A stretch of DNA of 6,361 nt from Paenibacillus sp. (lineage in GTDB: Bacteria; Bacillota; Bacilli; Paenibacillales; NBRC-103111), in the NCBI GenBank assembly GCA_029239545.1, contig JARBUQ010000289.1, forward strand, positions 1 through 6,361, written 5' to 3'. The translations under genes and the position numbers were made by a program. This document shows positions 6,159 through 6,361 of this stretch, in pieces. The notes beneath the pieces were generated by a model. That model worked only from the letters and a program-made list of their open reading frames with translations. It made no database searches and was not told where the DNA came from. Numbering within the stretch: position 1 is the first letter of the stretch; every line of letters starts with the position of its first letter.

Positions 6159-6361
6159 AATACATGCAATGCGAAAGGAAAGTTTACTACTCAGGTCGGC
6201 TAGAGCCTGTTCTCCGAACAGCAAACATACTTATGGGCTAGGGACATTGTGCTGCTGGGATGGGAGGTAAGACCAATTTGGTCAGATTAAGGGGAGGGAC
6301 TCGAAGTCACCTGAAGGGATGTGAATGACCCATTTCCTGAATCGCGAATAATCTGGAAACC
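6159..6361. other. Region without a supported gene at the window edge
   Basis: I see no gene I can defend in these bases. Two small palindromes are present: CTGTTC-tcc-GAACAG (6207-6221), and GACCAA-t-TTGGTC (6271-6283), which looks like a TetR- or GntR-type operator. GGGGAGGGA (6291-6299) resembles a ribosome binding site, but no start lies at a suitable distance. On the minus strand short open stretches enter from the edge (for example to a TAA at 6289-6287), so the tail of a gene from outside cannot be excluded. Confidence 0.4.
6271..6283. promoter_or_regulatory. Possible repressor operator GACCAATTTGGTC
   Basis: Six-base arms GACCAA and TTGGTC flank one central base. The form is typical of dimeric TetR- or GntR-family operators. 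No regulator gene is in the window, and no T-run follows on either strand to suggest a terminator. If real, the regulated gene probably lies to the right of the window. Confidence 0.35.

Noticed and set aside
5870..6169. Minus-strand 99-codon frame overlapping the doxX start and promoter
   Set aside because: It is out of frame with doxX, covers its promoter and ribosome binding site, and its translation has no recognisable domain.
6207..6221. CTGTTC-tcc-GAACAG hairpin as a LexA box or terminator
   Set aside because: The arms are in the opposite order to the Bacillus LexA site, and no T-run follows on either strand.
6321..6361. GTG-started frame (VNDPFPESRIIWK) running off the right edge
   Set aside because: The ribosome binding site is too close (2-3 nt) and only 13 codons are visible, so it cannot be supported.

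Overview
The window looks like chromosomal DNA of a Firmicute, most probably Paenibacillus or a close relative. The reasons are strong AGGAGG-type ribosome binding sites, a very large 7TM hybrid histidine kinase paired with a receiver-SARP/BTAD regulator (a pairing I associate with Paenibacillus), and an intergenic repeat with GCGGACA...TCCG...TATTT heads resembling intergenic repeats I recall from that genus. The genus call is inference.

Layout. Positions 1-96 (minus) hold the first 32 codons of an unrecognised gene. A 185-bp divergent, AT-rich spacer (97-281) carries candidate promoters in both directions. Positions 282-3350 and 3365-4504 (plus) form a two-gene signalling operon. The first gene is a 1022-residue membrane hybrid kinase: galactose-binding-like sensor, 7TM domain, HisKA kinase, receiver and a second, LytS-type kinase. 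The second is a 379-residue response regulator with a LytTR-family-like receiver joined to a winged helix and a BTAD domain. The spacer that follows (4505-4851) is largely a 182-bp imperfect palindrome (4642-4823) made of about 51-bp units. Downstream, 4852-5397 (plus) encodes an unrecognised multi-pass membrane protein. It converges on 5443-6021 (minus), a DoxX-family membrane protein, and a terminator for the minus-strand gene sits between them and touches the stop codon of the plus-strand gene. Upstream of doxX lie a 9-bp-arm hairpin, an extended -10 promoter and a TGTGA-N6-TCACT box of Fnr/Crp (or Rex) type centred at -41.5. The last 200 bases show only two small palindromes and no gene I can defend.

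How it works together. The proposed signal flow is: extracellular ligand, DISM-like sensor and 7TM domain, His437 kinase, internal Asp747, LytS-like kinase (His838), then Asp54 of the regulator, ending in SARP-type activation of unknown targets. The two kinase modules are both complete in their visible motifs. The doxX gene appears to be an independent unit, probably tuned to oxygen or redox state. Nothing here is a clearly new system. The most interesting items are the two-kinase protein with its chimeric regulator, the palindromic repeat, and the Fnr/Rex-like control of doxX.
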